Assembly: GCF_937898925.1 (NCBI RefSeq)
Contig: NZ_CALDKF010000041.1
Coordinates: forward strand, 1-64,000
Reading direction: 5' to 3'
Origin: an uncultured Methanobrevibacter sp.
Lineage (GTDB): Archaea; Methanobacteriota; Methanobacteria; Methanobacteriales; Methanobacteriaceae
DNA length: 64,000 bases
The translations under genes and the position numbers were made by a program. The first letter of the stretch is position 1, and every line of letters starts with the position of its first letter. The notes below the pieces were generated by a model. The model was not told the DNA's origin, did no database searches, and saw only the letters and a list, made by a program, of their open reading frames with translations. Below are positions 9,580 to 19,054 of the stretch, piece after piece.

Positions 9580-11229
9580 ATGAATTACTTTTTATTAGGA
9601 ATAGTTTTTATTGTTTATTTTTTTATGGTAGGGTATGTCGGATACCTTGCTTGGAAGAGAACTAATTCCTCAGAAGACTTTATGATTGCAGGTAGGGAAA
9701 CTCACCCATATATCATGGCATTAAGTTATGGGGCTACTTTCATTTCCACTGCAGCTATAGTCGGTTTCGGAGGGGTTGCAGGTAAATACGGTATGGGTAT
9801 ACTATGGCTCGTATTCTTAAATATTTTTGTAGGGGTTTTCATAGCATTTGTATTCTTTGGTAAAAGAACTCGTAGAATGGGTAAAAATCTTGGATCCCTT
9901 ACATTCCCCGAGTTTTTAGGCCGTAGATTCAATAGTAAATTCATACAGTACTTTAGTGGAATTTTAATCTTCTGTGCTATGCCTATTTATGCGGCTGTAG
10001 TTCTTATTGGTGCAGCAAGATTTATGGAAAGTTCTTTGATGCTTGACTTTAATTTGGCACTTTTAGTGCTTGCAGTTGTAATTTGTGCTTATGTATTGTT
10101 CGGTGGTTTAAAAGGTGTTATGTATACCGATGCATTGCAAGGAACAATCATGTTTGTAGGTATGATAATATTGCTTGTATTCATTTACTGGGTATTAGGT
10201 GGTGTTACCGAAGCGAATACTGCACTTACAAATATGGCTCATCTTTATCCTCCTGATGCTATCGCCGAAGGGGGTACAGGTTGGACAAGTTTCCCATCAC
10301 TTGGAAGTCCATTCTGGTGGTCTCTTGTAACCACAACCATTATGGGTGTAGGTATCGGTGCATTAGCTCAACCACAGCTTGCAGTAAGATTCATGACTGT
10401 AAAATCCAACAAAGAGTTACACAGATCACTTTTAATCGGTGCTATCTTCATTGCTGTAATGACCTGTACCGCTTATATTGTAGGTTCATTATCTAATGTA
10501 TACTTCTATCAGAATTTCGGACAGATTGCAATTGATTATGTTGGAGGAAACATGGATTCAATCATTCCAACATTCATTTCAACAGCACTTCCTGAATGGT
10601 TCGTATACATTTTCCTATTGTCATTGCTCGCGGCAGCTATGTCCACTTTAAGTTCACAGTATCACACTCAAGGAACTGCATTAGGTCACGATATTGTAGA
10701 TGCAATTAGAAACAGAGGCGGTTCTGATGAATATAGCCAAGAGGAACTCAATGCAGACAAAGCTGTTGAAGAAAGTAAAATAGGATTTATTTCAGTTAGC
10801 CAAGCAGGTATTTTAATAGCAGTTATTCTTTCATTGGTAATTGGTTTAGCATTGCCAGGCAGTATTGTAGCACTTGGTACATCCTTATTTATGGGATTAT
10901 GTGCAGCAGCATTCTTGCCGGTTTATTGTGCTGCTTTATTCTGGAAACGCACCACTAAGGAAGGTGCAATTGCAGGGCTTTTATCCGGTACATTAACAAG
11001 TTTATTCTTGCTTGTATTCGTATTTAAGAAAACTGCAACAGGCCTTGGTATTTGTAAATTCATATTTGGTGTAGACATGTTAATAAATACCATGCCATGG
11101 TATTCAATTGACGTAATGATTTTCGCTATACCTGTTTCAGCAATATTTACAATTGTAGTAAGTTTGCTTACACAACCAATTGATGAAAAAGTCCTTAACA
11201 AATCCTTTGAGGGGATTTCTAAAGAATAG
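9580..11229 (+). CDS. Sodium:solute symporter family protein
   Basis: Secondary transporter of the SSS family, which uses the sodium gradient for uptake of a small organic solute. The 549 residues contain about thirteen hydrophobic segments. Family signatures include WKRTNSSEDFMIAGRETHP after the first helix, SYGATFISTAAIVGFGGVAG, FGGLKGVMYTDALQG and AAAMSTLSSQYHTQGTALGHD. The RBS is GAGG. A tiny membrane gene follows eight bases after the stop and matches the small accessory proteins found with such symporters. The substrate (for example proline, pantothenate or a monocarboxylate) is not determined. Confidence 0.92.
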   Translation: MNYFLLGIVFIVYFFMVGYVGYLAWKRTNSSEDFMIAGRETHPYIMALSYGATFISTAAIVGFGGVAGKYGMGILWLVFLNIFVGVFIAFVFFGKRTRRMGKNLGSLTFPEFLGRRFNSKFIQYFSGILIFCAMPIYAAVVLIGAARFMESSLMLDFNLALLVLAVVICAYVLFGGLKGVMYTDALQGTIMFVGMIILLVFIYWVLGGVTEANTALTNMAHLYPPDAIAEGGTGWTSFPSLGSPFWWSLVTTTIMGVGIGALAQPQLAVRFMTVKSNKELHRSLLIGAIFIAVMTCTAYIVGSLSNVYFYQNFGQIAIDYVGGNMDSIIPTFISTALPEWFVYIFLLSLLAAAMSTLSSQYHTQGTALGHDIVDAIRNRGGSDEYSQEELNADKAVEESKIGFISVSQAGILIAVILSLVIGLALPGSIVALGTSLFMGLCAAAFLPVYCAALFWKRTTKEGAIAGLLSGTLTSLFLLVFVFKKTATGLGICKFIFGVDMLINTMPWYSIDVMIFAIPVSAIFTIVVSLLTQPIDEKVLNKSFEGISKE

Positions 11230-11237
11230 GTGATATT

Positions 11238-11351
11238 ATGATGGTTTTAGGAATTGAAGATCCTTGGATTTGGGGAGCTTATGTATTAATAATTTTAATT
11301 ACATTGATTTGTATTGTGTATGGCGCATTAAAATGGAATAGTGAGGATTAA
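11238..11351 (+). CDS. Symporter small accessory protein
   Basis: A 37-residue ORF starting at ATG 11238 (ATGATG) behind GGTGAT. It begins MMVLGIEDPWIWGAYVL, continues as one hydrophobic helix of about 20 residues and ends in YGALKWNSED. This short protein with a DPW motif at the front and a single span ending in a Trp and acidic residues is the recognised companion encoded right after many archaeal and bacterial sodium/solute symporters. The tight spacing to the symporter gene implies one transcript and a joint complex in the membrane. Its exact role, stability or regulation of the carrier, is not known to me. Confidence 0.85.
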   Translation: MMVLGIEDPWIWGAYVLIILITLICIVYGALKWNSED

Positions 11352-11578
11352 TTTAATCCTTATCTTTTTCTTTTTTTATTTCTATTTTTTATTTTTTTTT
11401 ATTTCTATTGTTTTTTTGCTTTTTTTGCTTTTTTATAATTATTTTCATTTTCATTCATTTTTATTTTTATTCATTTTTTCAAAATATTTATTAATTGATT
11501 GAAATAAAAAGAATATTGTTTATTAATATAAAAATTTCAATTAAATTATTATCCAACTTATTTTCGGAGAGATTTTTT

Positions 11579-11863
11579 ATGAGAATAGTTAAGGAATTAG
11601 TCGGTAAAGAGGTTTTAGGCAACGACATAATGAGTATGGGAAAAGTTGTTGATGTTGAGGTTGACCTGGAAGATAATTTCATCGAATCCATTATAGTCTC
11701 TAAAGGAGGAATTCAAGAATCTTTAAACATCAGTAAAAGTGAATTGGTAATTCCTTTTGACATGATTAGCAAAATCGGAGACAAGATTATTTTAAAAGAC
11801 ATTTTTGATGAAGACCTTGTTCAAATGGAAGAGGAAATCGAAGATTTGAAAAGTCAATTATAA
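11579..11863 (+). CDS. PRC-barrel domain protein
   Basis: 94 residues. The start is ATG 11579, preceded by CGGAGAG; the longer frame upstream is AT-rich and has no ribosome site. The pattern MRIVKELVGKEVLGNDIMSMGKVVDVEVDLED is that of a PRC barrel (as in photosynthetic reaction centre H subunits and the RimM C-terminal domain), followed by an acidic helix EDLVQMEEEIEDLKSQL. In archaea these small proteins are widespread and have been tied to RNA processing and cell division (CdpB-type). It precedes pyrE by 24 bases and is probably co-transcribed with it. Confidence 0.82.
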   Translation: MRIVKELVGKEVLGNDIMSMGKVVDVEVDLEDNFIESIIVSKGGIQESLNISKSELVIPFDMISKIGDKIILKDIFDEDLVQMEEEIEDLKSQL

Positions 11864-11887
11864 TTCATTTTTTACATGGTGATTTCA

Positions 11888-12412
11888 ATGGTTACAAAAG
11901 AGTATTTGATTGAAATATTAAAGAAAAACAAGGTGTTTGAAGAAGGAGATTTCACTCTGGCTTCCGGTAAGAAAAGCAATTATTATGTCAATATGAAAAG
12001 AGCCATCACTGAACCGGTAATATTGTCCACAATAGCTAAATTGATCAATGAGAAGATTGATGATGACATTGATAAGATTGCAGGTCCTGCATTAGGTGCT
12101 GTTCCTATAGCAACTGCTGTTTCACTTGAATCAGGAAAACCTCTCTTAATGATTAGAAAAGAGAAAAAAGGTTATGGGACTTCAAAATTGATTGAAGGAA
12201 ATTTGATTGAGGGTGACAATGTAATCCTTGTTGAAGATGTTACTACCACTGGCGGATCTTTATTAAAAGCAATAAATGCAATACTTGATAATGGGGGAGT
12301 AGTTAAAAAAGCATTTGTTGTTGTTGACAGGGAAGAAGGTGCAATGGAGACCTTTGCAAATGAAGGAATCACTCTTGAACCATTAATTTCCGTAAGCGAA
12401 TTTTTTGAATAA
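11888..12412 (+). CDS. pyrE: Orotate phosphoribosyltransferase
   Basis: Transfers the phosphoribosyl group of PRPP to orotate, giving OMP in pyrimidine synthesis. It has 174 residues from the ATG at 11888, which has GGTGAT upstream; an in-frame ATG four codons earlier overlaps that site. Motifs: [18 protein letters not shown] at the N-terminus, the loop [16 protein letters not shown], and the PRPP-binding signature [13 protein letters not shown]. Together with carAB it supplies the pyrimidine pathway. A second, HTH-fused relative lies at 52481-53095 and is more likely a regulator. Confidence 0.95.
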   Translation: MVTKEYLIEILKKNKVFEEGDFTLASGKKSNYYVNMKRAITEPVILSTIAKLINEKIDDDIDKIAGPALGAVPIATAVSLESGKPLLMIRKEKKGYGTSKLIEGNLIEGDNVILVEDVTTTGGSLLKAINAILDNGGVVKKAFVVVDREEGAMETFANEGITLEPLISVSEFFE

Positions 12413-12442
12413 TTAATTTTAAATAATGATTGTTTTTTCATT

Positions 12443-12465
12443 ATAGATTTTAATCTATTTTTTTA
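12443..12465 (+). terminator. pyrE terminator hairpin
   Basis: ATAGATT-TT-AATCTAT forms a 7-bp stem followed directly by a run of T, about 30 bases after the pyrE stop. Confidence 0.5.
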
Positions 12466-12624
12466 TTTTTTTATTTTATTTTTTATTTCATTCTTTTTCA
12501 ATCATTTTCATTTCTTTTTTATCTTTTTTATCTTTTTAATCTTCATATGTTAATCTAATTAAGTATATATTCTAAAATTGATAGAGATATAATTGAAATT
12601 AGTAAAACTTATTCTGGTGTCAAT

Positions 12625-13122
12625 ATGAAGATAATTAATTTAATGATCGTTACATTGATAGTTCTAATCGTAGCCATTGGTTCTGTTTGTGCAGGAACTG
12701 ATGATGGTCTTCTTTCTGATGGCGATGATTTCGATGAAGATAATGAAGACGATTTTGACCTTGATGATGATGGCGATGACGATGACAATGATGATGATTT
12801 AGACGATGAAGATAATGATGGTGAGGATGATTCGGATGATGATTTAGACGATGAAGATAATGATGATGATTCTGATGAAGATTTGGATGATGAAGATGAA
12901 TCATTTGAAGAAGAATTCGATGGGGAATTTGATGGAGAATTTACAGCATTATCTGCTGGATTCGATATTTCAAGTGCAAAGGGCATGAATGGTGAAATGG
13001 CATCAAATTCTGCTGGAGGTTCTCAAAATAGCTCGGATTTAAGCCCTAAAGCTGGAAATCCTATTGGTGTCTTATTATTGTCTTTATTGTTTTTAATAGT
13101 GATTCCATTAAGAAATAGATAA
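12625..13122 (+). CDS. Secreted Asp-rich surface protein
   Basis: 165 residues with GGTG before the ATG. An N-terminal signal peptide (MKIINLMIVTLIVLIVAIGSVCAG) is followed by about 80 residues that are nearly all Asp and Glu, built from an imperfect repeat around DDDLDDEDND, then a Ser/Gly/Ala-rich linker. The C-terminus (AGNPIGVLLLSLLFLIVIPL then basic RNR) is a membrane anchor with an AGNP-type motif before it, resembling the C-terminal sorting tails of Methanobrevibacter surface proteins. It is therefore probably anchored outside the cell. The acidic stretch could bind calcium or other cations; no enzyme domain is present. Confidence 0.8.
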   Translation: MKIINLMIVTLIVLIVAIGSVCAGTDDGLLSDGDDFDEDNEDDFDLDDDGDDDDNDDDLDDEDNDGEDDSDDDLDDEDNDDDSDEDLDDEDESFEEEFDGEFDGEFTALSAGFDISSAKGMNGEMASNSAGGSQNSSDLSPKAGNPIGVLLLSLLFLIVIPLRNR

Positions 13123-13222
13123 TCTATTTCTTTTGGAAACTAATTTTTTACTTATTTTAAAAAAATATTATTTAAACTTATTTTCAACTTTTTTTTTAAA
13201 AAAATTATTAAATATTTAAATC

Positions 13223-13741
13223 TTATTTTGTGGCATGCTTTTTCAAGTGACCTAGTTCATCAATTATGATTCCAAGGCCGGTCTTCACTGCATTTGGAGA
13301 GCCAGGCATTGCAAATATCATGGTTTTTCTATAGATTCCTGCAGTTGCTCTTGACAATAGTGATCCTGCTCCTAATTCTTCATAGGAAAGGGCTCTGAAT
13401 ATTTCTCCAAATCCCTTGATTTCCTTTTCAAAGAGAGGTTCTATTGTTTCAATTGTTATGTCCCTTGATTCAAGTCCTGTTCCACCAGTTGTAATGATAA
13501 CTTCTATTCCATTATCAATCATTTCCTCAATAGTGTTTCTTAAGGTGTCCATTTCATCAGGAATAATTGCGTAAGCATCAACGTCATATTTTTTAGCCAA
13601 TTCCTCTTTTAAGTATTTTCCAGATAAGTCCTTTTCTTCCCCTTCCTTGTCATTGGAAAATCTATCACTGAGAGTGATTACACCACAGGATACTTTTATT
13701 GGTGCTTTCTTTTTATGCAATTCCATTGTTTCGCTTTTCAT
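13223..13741 (-). CDS. moaB: Molybdenum cofactor biosynthesis protein MoaB/Mog
   Basis: MogA/MoaB-family protein that binds molybdopterin and, by analogy with MogA, adenylates it before metal insertion. 172 residues. Motifs: VSCGVITLSDRFSNDKEG, the binding motif TTGGTGLESRDITIET, and FAMPGSPNAVKTGL. Methanogens need this cofactor for formylmethanofuran dehydrogenase and formate dehydrogenase, so the gene makes sense even without other moa genes nearby. It stands alone on the minus strand between two plus-strand genes. Confidence 0.92.
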   Translation of the reverse strand: MKSETMELHKKKAPIKVSCGVITLSDRFSNDKEGEEKDLSGKYLKEELAKKYDVDAYAIIPDEMDTLRNTIEEMIDNGIEVIITTGGTGLESRDITIETIEPLFEKEIKGFGEIFRALSYEELGAGSLLSRATAGIYRKTMIFAMPGSPNAVKTGLGIIIDELGHLKKHATK

Positions 13742-13929
13742 AAGATTACTTCCGTTTGATTGTTTTTAATAAAATTCCTTAGTTTTTTTTAAATTGATAT
13801 ATTTCATATTAATTTTTATTAATTTCATATAAAATATTTTTTATAATTTATTGAATTTTTCATTAAACTTCAATGTCCATATTGCAGTTTCATAGGTTAA
13901 AGTTTCATAAATTAGTATCATTAAGTTTA

Positions 13930-13939
13930 TTTATATAAA
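13930..13939 (+). promoter_or_regulatory. TATA box of nob1, probably leaderless
   Basis: TTTATATAAA lies with its centre about 23 bases before the nob1 ATG. As archaeal transcription starts roughly 25 bases after the TATA centre, the mRNA probably begins at or next to the start codon, and no ribosome binding site is visible. Confidence 0.5.
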
Positions 13940-13956
13940 ATATAAATATATTTATC

Positions 13957-14463
13957 ATGAATGATTTATTTTATATCTTGGATGCATCTGCATTTATCAA
14001 TGGCTTTGAACCAAAAAGCCAATTTAACTTCACTGTTTCTGAGATAACTGACGAAGTTAAGGACTTGAAATCCAAGATATTGTTAGATCAAGCTATTGAA
14101 GAAGGAAAAATAATAATAAAAGAGCCAAAAGAAGAGTTTATTAAAGAATTGAATGAAATAATCTCCAAATCTGGAGATGATTTGCGTTTATCCGAAGCGG
14201 ATAAAAAGTTATTGGCTCTAGCTTTAGACTTAAAGAGTGAAAATGAAAACATTAAGGTTTTAACCGATGATTATTCAATGCAGAATGTTTTGAAAATCAT
14301 TGATATTCCATATGGCAGCATAATTACTGAAGGGATAAAGGGAATATACAATTGGGTTAAAACATGTGAAGGATGCAAGAAGGAGTTTGATGCAGATTAT
14401 CCTTTCGATGATTGTGAAATATGTGGGTCTAAAGTTTTTAAAAGAAGAATAAAAACCTATTAA
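13957..14463 (+). CDS. nob1: rRNA maturation endonuclease Nob1
   Basis: PIN-domain ribonuclease that trims the 3' end of 16S rRNA precursors. 168 residues. The N-terminal PIN domain holds acidic catalytic residues in FYILDASAFINGFEP, TVSEITDEV, LSEADKKLLALAL and VLTDDYSMQN. The C-terminal zinc ribbon has two CxxC pairs (CEGCKKEF and CEICGSKVF), followed by a basic tail. This two-domain order and length are those of archaeal Nob1. It precedes the DUF2117 gene by 18 bases and is probably co-transcribed with it. Confidence 0.9.
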   Translation: MNDLFYILDASAFINGFEPKSQFNFTVSEITDEVKDLKSKILLDQAIEEGKIIIKEPKEEFIKELNEIISKSGDDLRLSEADKKLLALALDLKSENENIKVLTDDYSMQNVLKIIDIPYGSIITEGIKGIYNWVKTCEGCKKEFDADYPFDDCEICGSKVFKRRIKTY

Positions 14464-14481
14464 ACTGTATTTGGTGTGAAT

Positions 14482-16536
14482 ATGGAGATTGGTGTTGTTG
14501 TACATGGTCCAGGAATAGTTGATTCAGGTTGGGCCAAAAAGATTATTGATATCCTATCTAATTTTGGTAATGTCAGTTGTCGTTTAGGAGGAACAATGGG
14601 CAGAACAGCAGTTATTGATGCTGGATTGGAGGATGTCATTGACATATCATTAAAATTATTGCCTAGTCAATCATTGGAGTTGTTCAACAGGGAACATGCT
14701 GATGTCATTTTCCTATTGAATTATGGAAAATCCCCTGAAACTGGACGTGTTTTTGGGTATAAAGTGTTTACTCATTATTTCAAGCAGATTTCCAATGAGG
14801 ATTTCTTGGCTACCAATCATAAGCCATTGTATGAATCAAGCATTCCGGTTATTCAGATAGAAAGACCTGGAGAGGAAGATGGTGCAATCATCAGCTGGAA
14901 TGTGGTTTTAAACGAGCAATTGGCTAAAAGCAAAAAGAGCAAAAGGGCACGTTTAGGCTTAGGCGATAAGAACATGCTTGAATCTCTTTCATTTAATTTT
15001 GAAGAATTGTTTGATGGCTTAAAGGCAGCTTTGGATTTAATTGAAGTCACACCTGAAGAAGTTGTTTCAGACTATTTCTCAAACAATCAGGAAAGCGAAG
15101 ATGAAAAAACCATTGAAAACTTATTGCAATCCTATGATGATTATGAAACCAGCCATTACACTTACCGTAAGATTCATGGTGTAAGCCCTGATGAGAATAT
15201 CTTCATTAATGGAATTGTTGTTGGATATTCCAATGCAGATTCAATTGTCCTGATTGCACGTGATGGAATGATTGTAGACATTATCAACGGTACCATAAAA
15301 TATCATGGTCTGGAAAAATTAGGGCCAGTTGATTTGGAAAGGATTATTGTGAAAACAGGATTGCTTAGAAAATCTGAAGACGTTAATCCGAGGATATTAT
15401 CCCATAATGATATTTATGTAAAGGATACTGAGAGAAATCTTTATTCCGGTGAAATTTCTGAGGATGAGTATTCCTTTAAAGTGGCTTATGTGGACCATGC
15501 CGCTTATGACATTTACAAATTCAAGGACTTTGACTTGGTTGTTACAATTGGTGATGACACTTCATTGGTTGCTTCCGACATTTTGTACAGATTCAATATC
15601 CCAATCATTGGTATCATTGATGGGGATTTGGATAAGGTTGTTGAAAACGGTTTTGTCAATGAAAAATCAATATTCATTGAAGTCGCTTCTGGTTTTGATG
15701 ACATTGTTGGCCAATACATCAATGAGGAAATATTCATGTCAAAGGACACTTTTGAAATGCCTTTTGATGAGGAAGCAAATTCTGTAGAGGAATTCAAAAC
15801 AGTTATCTTCAATGTTTTTAAGGATCATCTTATTGAGAAAGTAAAGGACATCGTTCCAAGCTTTGTAGAGAAGGATTGCGATTATAATGTAATTGACACA
15901 TATCATGAGGTTGTTGATGAGAATCCCGAACTTGTTGAAAACCTGGATGAGTTTATTGATGGATTCGAATATGAGTCCTTCGAGGAAGGGGAAGAGGTTT
16001 ATTTGGATGAAAATTATGATTCTACATTTGAAGAATATACAGATGATGATTTTGAGGAACTTTCAGATGCTCAACTTGAAGAACTGTTAGTTGAACATGG
16101 ATCTAGTGAATACGAAGAAGTTTACTATGATGAAGAGATTTATCTTGATGATGAAGTCTATCCTGATGAAGAGGATTCAATTTATTATGATGAAGTTCCA
16201 TTTGAAGAAACTGCAGATGAACCTTTAGTTGAGGAGATTTATGTTGAGCATGATGTAGTTGATTCTCCCGTTGAGGAGATTTATGTTGAGCATGATAATG
16301 ATGGCCATTTAGTTGAGGAGATCTATGTTGATCATGATGAGGAAGTCATTTATGAAGATGTTCCTGTTGAAGAGGTTTATTTAGATGAAAATATAAATGA
16401 GGTTTCTCCAGAAGAGCCTGTTGATGAAGTGTCTGTTGATGAAGATGCAGATGAAGCTGATGGATGGGCTGAATATATTGAAGAGGAATTTGGAGAGTCT
16501 ATTGAACAGTCAGAGGATGAAAACAAACAGGATTAA
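14482..16536 (+). CDS. DUF2117 domain protein with acidic repeat tail
   Basis: Start taken at ATG 14482 with TTGGTG upstream, giving 684 residues. The N-terminal half matches the uncharacterised archaeal DUF2117 family: IGVVVHGPGIVDSGWAKKII, RLGGTMGRTAVIDAGLE, NYGKSPETGRVFGYKVF and IQIERPGEEDGAIISWN. A middle part (VVTIGDDTSLVASDILYRFN, IIGIIDGD) looks like a nucleotide-handling Rossmann-like fold. The last 180 residues are strongly acidic with repeats of EEIYVEHD and PxEEVYxDE and are probably disordered. The function is unknown. It follows nob1, but I see no proof of a shared role. Confidence 0.85.
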   Translation: MEIGVVVHGPGIVDSGWAKKIIDILSNFGNVSCRLGGTMGRTAVIDAGLEDVIDISLKLLPSQSLELFNREHADVIFLLNYGKSPETGRVFGYKVFTHYFKQISNEDFLATNHKPLYESSIPVIQIERPGEEDGAIISWNVVLNEQLAKSKKSKRARLGLGDKNMLESLSFNFEELFDGLKAALDLIEVTPEEVVSDYFSNNQESEDEKTIENLLQSYDDYETSHYTYRKIHGVSPDENIFINGIVVGYSNADSIVLIARDGMIVDIINGTIKYHGLEKLGPVDLERIIVKTGLLRKSEDVNPRILSHNDIYVKDTERNLYSGEISEDEYSFKVAYVDHAAYDIYKFKDFDLVVTIGDDTSLVASDILYRFNIPIIGIIDGDLDKVVENGFVNEKSIFIEVASGFDDIVGQYINEEIFMSKDTFEMPFDEEANSVEEFKTVIFNVFKDHLIEKVKDIVPSFVEKDCDYNVIDTYHEVVDENPELVENLDEFIDGFEYESFEEGEEVYLDENYDSTFEEYTDDDFEELSDAQLEELLVEHGSSEYEEVYYDEEIYLDDEVYPDEEDSIYYDEVPFEETADEPLVEEIYVEHDVVDSPVEEIYVEHDNDGHLVEEIYVDHDEEVIYEDVPVEEVYLDENINEVSPEEPVDEVSVDEDADEADGWAEYIEEEFGESIEQSEDENKQD

Positions 16537-16675
16537 CTTTTTGATTTAATTTATTAAATATTTTTCTTAAAATTATTTTATTATTTACTTTAATTATCAT
16601 TTAATTCAATTATTATTAAATTCAATTATTATTTCAATTCAATTATTTTAAATTATTTTTATTATTAAAGGTGTA

Positions 16676-17656
16676 ATGATGGATTTTGAAGAACTTGTTA
16701 AATCACTTCAGGAATTTGTAGGAGTCAGCCGTAAGAATTCCATTGAGAAAGTTACAAAAACCTTAGGTGAAGTTTATAATATCTCCGGCGAAGTCCTTCT
16801 TGATTTTGGAGATGACGCTTCAGCTATTGACATTGGAAACAATCAGGTTATATTGCTTGCAGCAGATGGGATTTGGGGCCAATTGATGAGTGTAAATCCT
16901 TATTGGGCAGGTTATTGTTCAGTGCTTGTAAATGTTAATGATATTGCTGCTATGGGTGGAAAGCCAATAGCTATGGTGAATACAATGTCCATTTTCGATG
17001 ATGAGATTTATGATGATCTTCTTCAAGGAATTGTGGATGGATGCAAGAAGTTCAATGTTCCTATGGTTGGAGGACACCTTCACCCTGATTCCGAATTCAA
17101 TTCATTGGATGTGGCTATTGCAGGGATTGCTAAGAAGGATTCATTGATAACCTCTGCAGGTGCAAGCGTTGGTGATAAGATCCTTGTAGCTATTGATACT
17201 GATGGAAGGCAACATCCTCAATTTGCTTTAAATTGGGACACTACCTATGAAAAGGATGACAAGTTGGTTCAAGATCAAATAAAGGTCATGCAGGAAATTG
17301 CAGAAGCGCATCTTCCTACAGCTGGGAAGGATATAAGTAATCCCGGAACATTAGGCACTTTAGAGATGCTTCTTGAGGCATCTGGTGTAGGTGCTTGCGT
17401 TAACCTTGATTTGATTCCAAGAAATCCTGATGTCTCTTGGGAAGATTGGTTAAGGGCTTATCCTGGAGCAGCTTTTGTATTGACTGCCAAAGAGGAAAAC
17501 TGCCAAGAGATCATTGATACTTTAACTCCATATTCATTTGAAGTTGCTGTTGTTGGTGATGTGATAGAAGAGAAAGTTCTTTATTTGGAACATGGCGATG
17601 AAAAAGCAGTTTTATTCTCTCAGGAAAAGAATCCTGTATTGAAAATGAATGAATAA
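16676..17656 (+). CDS. Methanogenesis marker protein 2
   Basis: 326 residues of the AIR synthase/thiamine-phosphate-kinase-like family confined to methanogens (methanogenesis marker 2). Visible: [20 protein letters not shown] with the acidic metal/ATP motif, [27 protein letters not shown] typical of PurM-like folds, [20 protein letters not shown], and [14 protein letters not shown] in the second domain. PurM-like enzymes use ATP to activate an oxygen or carboxyl group; the true substrate is unknown. Starts at 16676 and 16679 (ATGATG) are both possible behind GGTG. It is a single gene, with a 0.5-kb AT-rich spacer after it. Confidence 0.88.
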   Translation: MMDFEELVKSLQEFVGVSRKNSIEKVTKTLGEVYNISGEVLLDFGDDASAIDIGNNQVILLAADGIWGQLMSVNPYWAGYCSVLVNVNDIAAMGGKPIAMVNTMSIFDDEIYDDLLQGIVDGCKKFNVPMVGGHLHPDSEFNSLDVAIAGIAKKDSLITSAGASVGDKILVAIDTDGRQHPQFALNWDTTYEKDDKLVQDQIKVMQEIAEAHLPTAGKDISNPGTLGTLEMLLEASGVGACVNLDLIPRNPDVSWEDWLRAYPGAAFVLTAKEENCQEIIDTLTPYSFEVAVVGDVIEEKVLYLEHGDEKAVLFSQEKNPVLKMNE

Positions 17657-18177
17657 ATTAATTTTTTCAATTTCAATTTTTTTTTAATTTTTTCTAATAT
17701 TTTTTTAATCCTATTTTTTTAATTTTTTCTAATATTTTTTTAATCCTATTTTTTTAACTTTTTCATTATTTTAATTAATTGTTATTTATTTTGCTTATAA
17801 TAATGTAATTATTCTTTATTTTCTTTTTATTTGATTCATTGCCCTTTAAAATTTTCATTTTTTCAAACATTTTCTTTTGTTTTTATTATATGAAACAGAT
17901 TTTTACTATAATTTCTATTTTTATTGAAAATTTTTATCATATTGTTTTATAATTTTTATTAAAAATTATTCATTTTCTAATTTATTAAAACTTAAACAAT
18001 ATTTATTATTTTTTGCTTTTATTTGTCATAACTTGCATTTTTGACCCTATTTTTAATATTTTTTTGATTAAATGACACTATTTTATATAATATGATTTTC
18101 TTAAATAAATATGTAGATTAGATTTTTTATCTATCTAATTTATAATATATTATAAATTAAAAATATTTGGTGTAAAT
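17657..18177. repeat. AT-rich spacer with a 35-bp tandem duplication
   Basis: 521 bases without a gene. Just after the upstream gene, 17686-17720 is repeated exactly at 17721-17755 (35-base unit, T-rich, centred on TTTCTAATA and AATCCTA). The remainder is simple AT sequence. The promoter of the ABC operon lies at its right end, with GGTGTAAAT before the ATG. Confidence 0.8.
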
Positions 18178-19005
18178 ATGAATAAAAAAATAGGAATTAT
18201 ATTAGGAGCTGCATTATTAGTCTTCTTATTAATCGGTGCTTCCAGCGCAGGTTGGTTTGATTTCTTAGGTGGAGATGAAGCAGCTACTGATAACGATGAC
18301 AGCACTTTAGTTGTTGGTTTCGACGCAGAATTCCCTCCATACGGATACAAAGATGACAGTGGGGAATATGTTGGATTTGACTTAGACTTAGCTCAAGAAG
18401 TCTGTGACAGAAATAACTGGACTTTAGTAAAACAGCCAATAGACTGGGATGCTAAAGACAGTGAATTAGACTCTGGTTCTATCGACTGTATTTGGAACGG
18501 ATTTACCATCAACGGTAGAGAAAACGATTACACCTGGTCTGAACCATACATTGACAACAAACAAGTTATTGTTGTAAAAACTGATTCCGGTATCGACGAT
18601 TTAGATGACTTAGAAGGCAAAATCGTAGAAACCCAAAAAGATTCCTCTGCATTAGCAGCTCTTGAAGGAGATCAAAAACCTTTAGCAGACACCTTTGATT
18701 CCTTAACTCAAATTGCTGACTATAACACCGCATTCATGGACTTAGAATCCGGTGCTTGTGACGCAGTTGCAATCGATATTGGTGTAGCTCAATACCAAAT
18801 CAGCCAAAAAGGCAGTGACCAATACAAAATATTAGATGAAGAAATCTCTTCTGAACAATATGGTGTAGGTTTCAAAAAAGGTAATGAAGAATTAAGAGAC
18901 CAAATCCAAGCTACTTTAGACGAAATGTTTGAAGACGGAACTGTTGCAAAAATCGCACAAAAATACGATGAATTTGGTGTTCCAGGTTCTCTTATTCAAA
19001 AATAA
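18178..19005 (+). CDS. Amino acid ABC transporter substrate-binding protein
   Basis: Extracellular type 3 solute-binding protein for polar amino acids. 275 residues. An N-terminal membrane anchor/signal (MNKKIGIILGAALLVFLLIG) without a lipobox Cys is followed by the classical opening LVVGFDAEFPPYGYKDDSGEYVGFDLDLA, then IDCIWNGFTINGREN, the hinge region VETQKDSSALAAL, and a C-terminal FKKGNEELRDQIQATLDEM. Codon use is biased to preferred codons, suggesting high expression. A hairpin separates it from the permease gene, which would allow more binding protein than permease. Confidence 0.93.
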   Translation: MNKKIGIILGAALLVFLLIGASSAGWFDFLGGDEAATDNDDSTLVVGFDAEFPPYGYKDDSGEYVGFDLDLAQEVCDRNNWTLVKQPIDWDAKDSELDSGSIDCIWNGFTINGRENDYTWSEPYIDNKQVIVVKTDSGIDDLDDLEGKIVETQKDSSALAALEGDQKPLADTFDSLTQIADYNTAFMDLESGACDAVAIDIGVAQYQISQKGSDQYKILDEEISSEQYGVGFKKGNEELRDQIQATLDEMFEDGTVAKIAQKYDEFGVPGSLIQK

Positions 19006-19018
19006 GTGATATATTCTT

Positions 19019-19054
19019 AGTTTATGCATAATTTATTATGTATAAACTTTTTTT
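19019..19054 (+). terminator. Hairpin after the binding-protein gene
   Basis: AGTTTATGCAT pairs with ATGTATAAACT (one G-U pair) and is followed by a T run. It sits inside the ABC transporter operon and is likely a partial terminator or processing barrier. Confidence 0.5.

Noticed and set aside
16676..17656. Thiamine-monophosphate kinase for the thi genes at the right edge
   Set aside because: The sequence matches the methanogenesis marker 2 branch of the PurM-like family and the thi genes are probably foreign.
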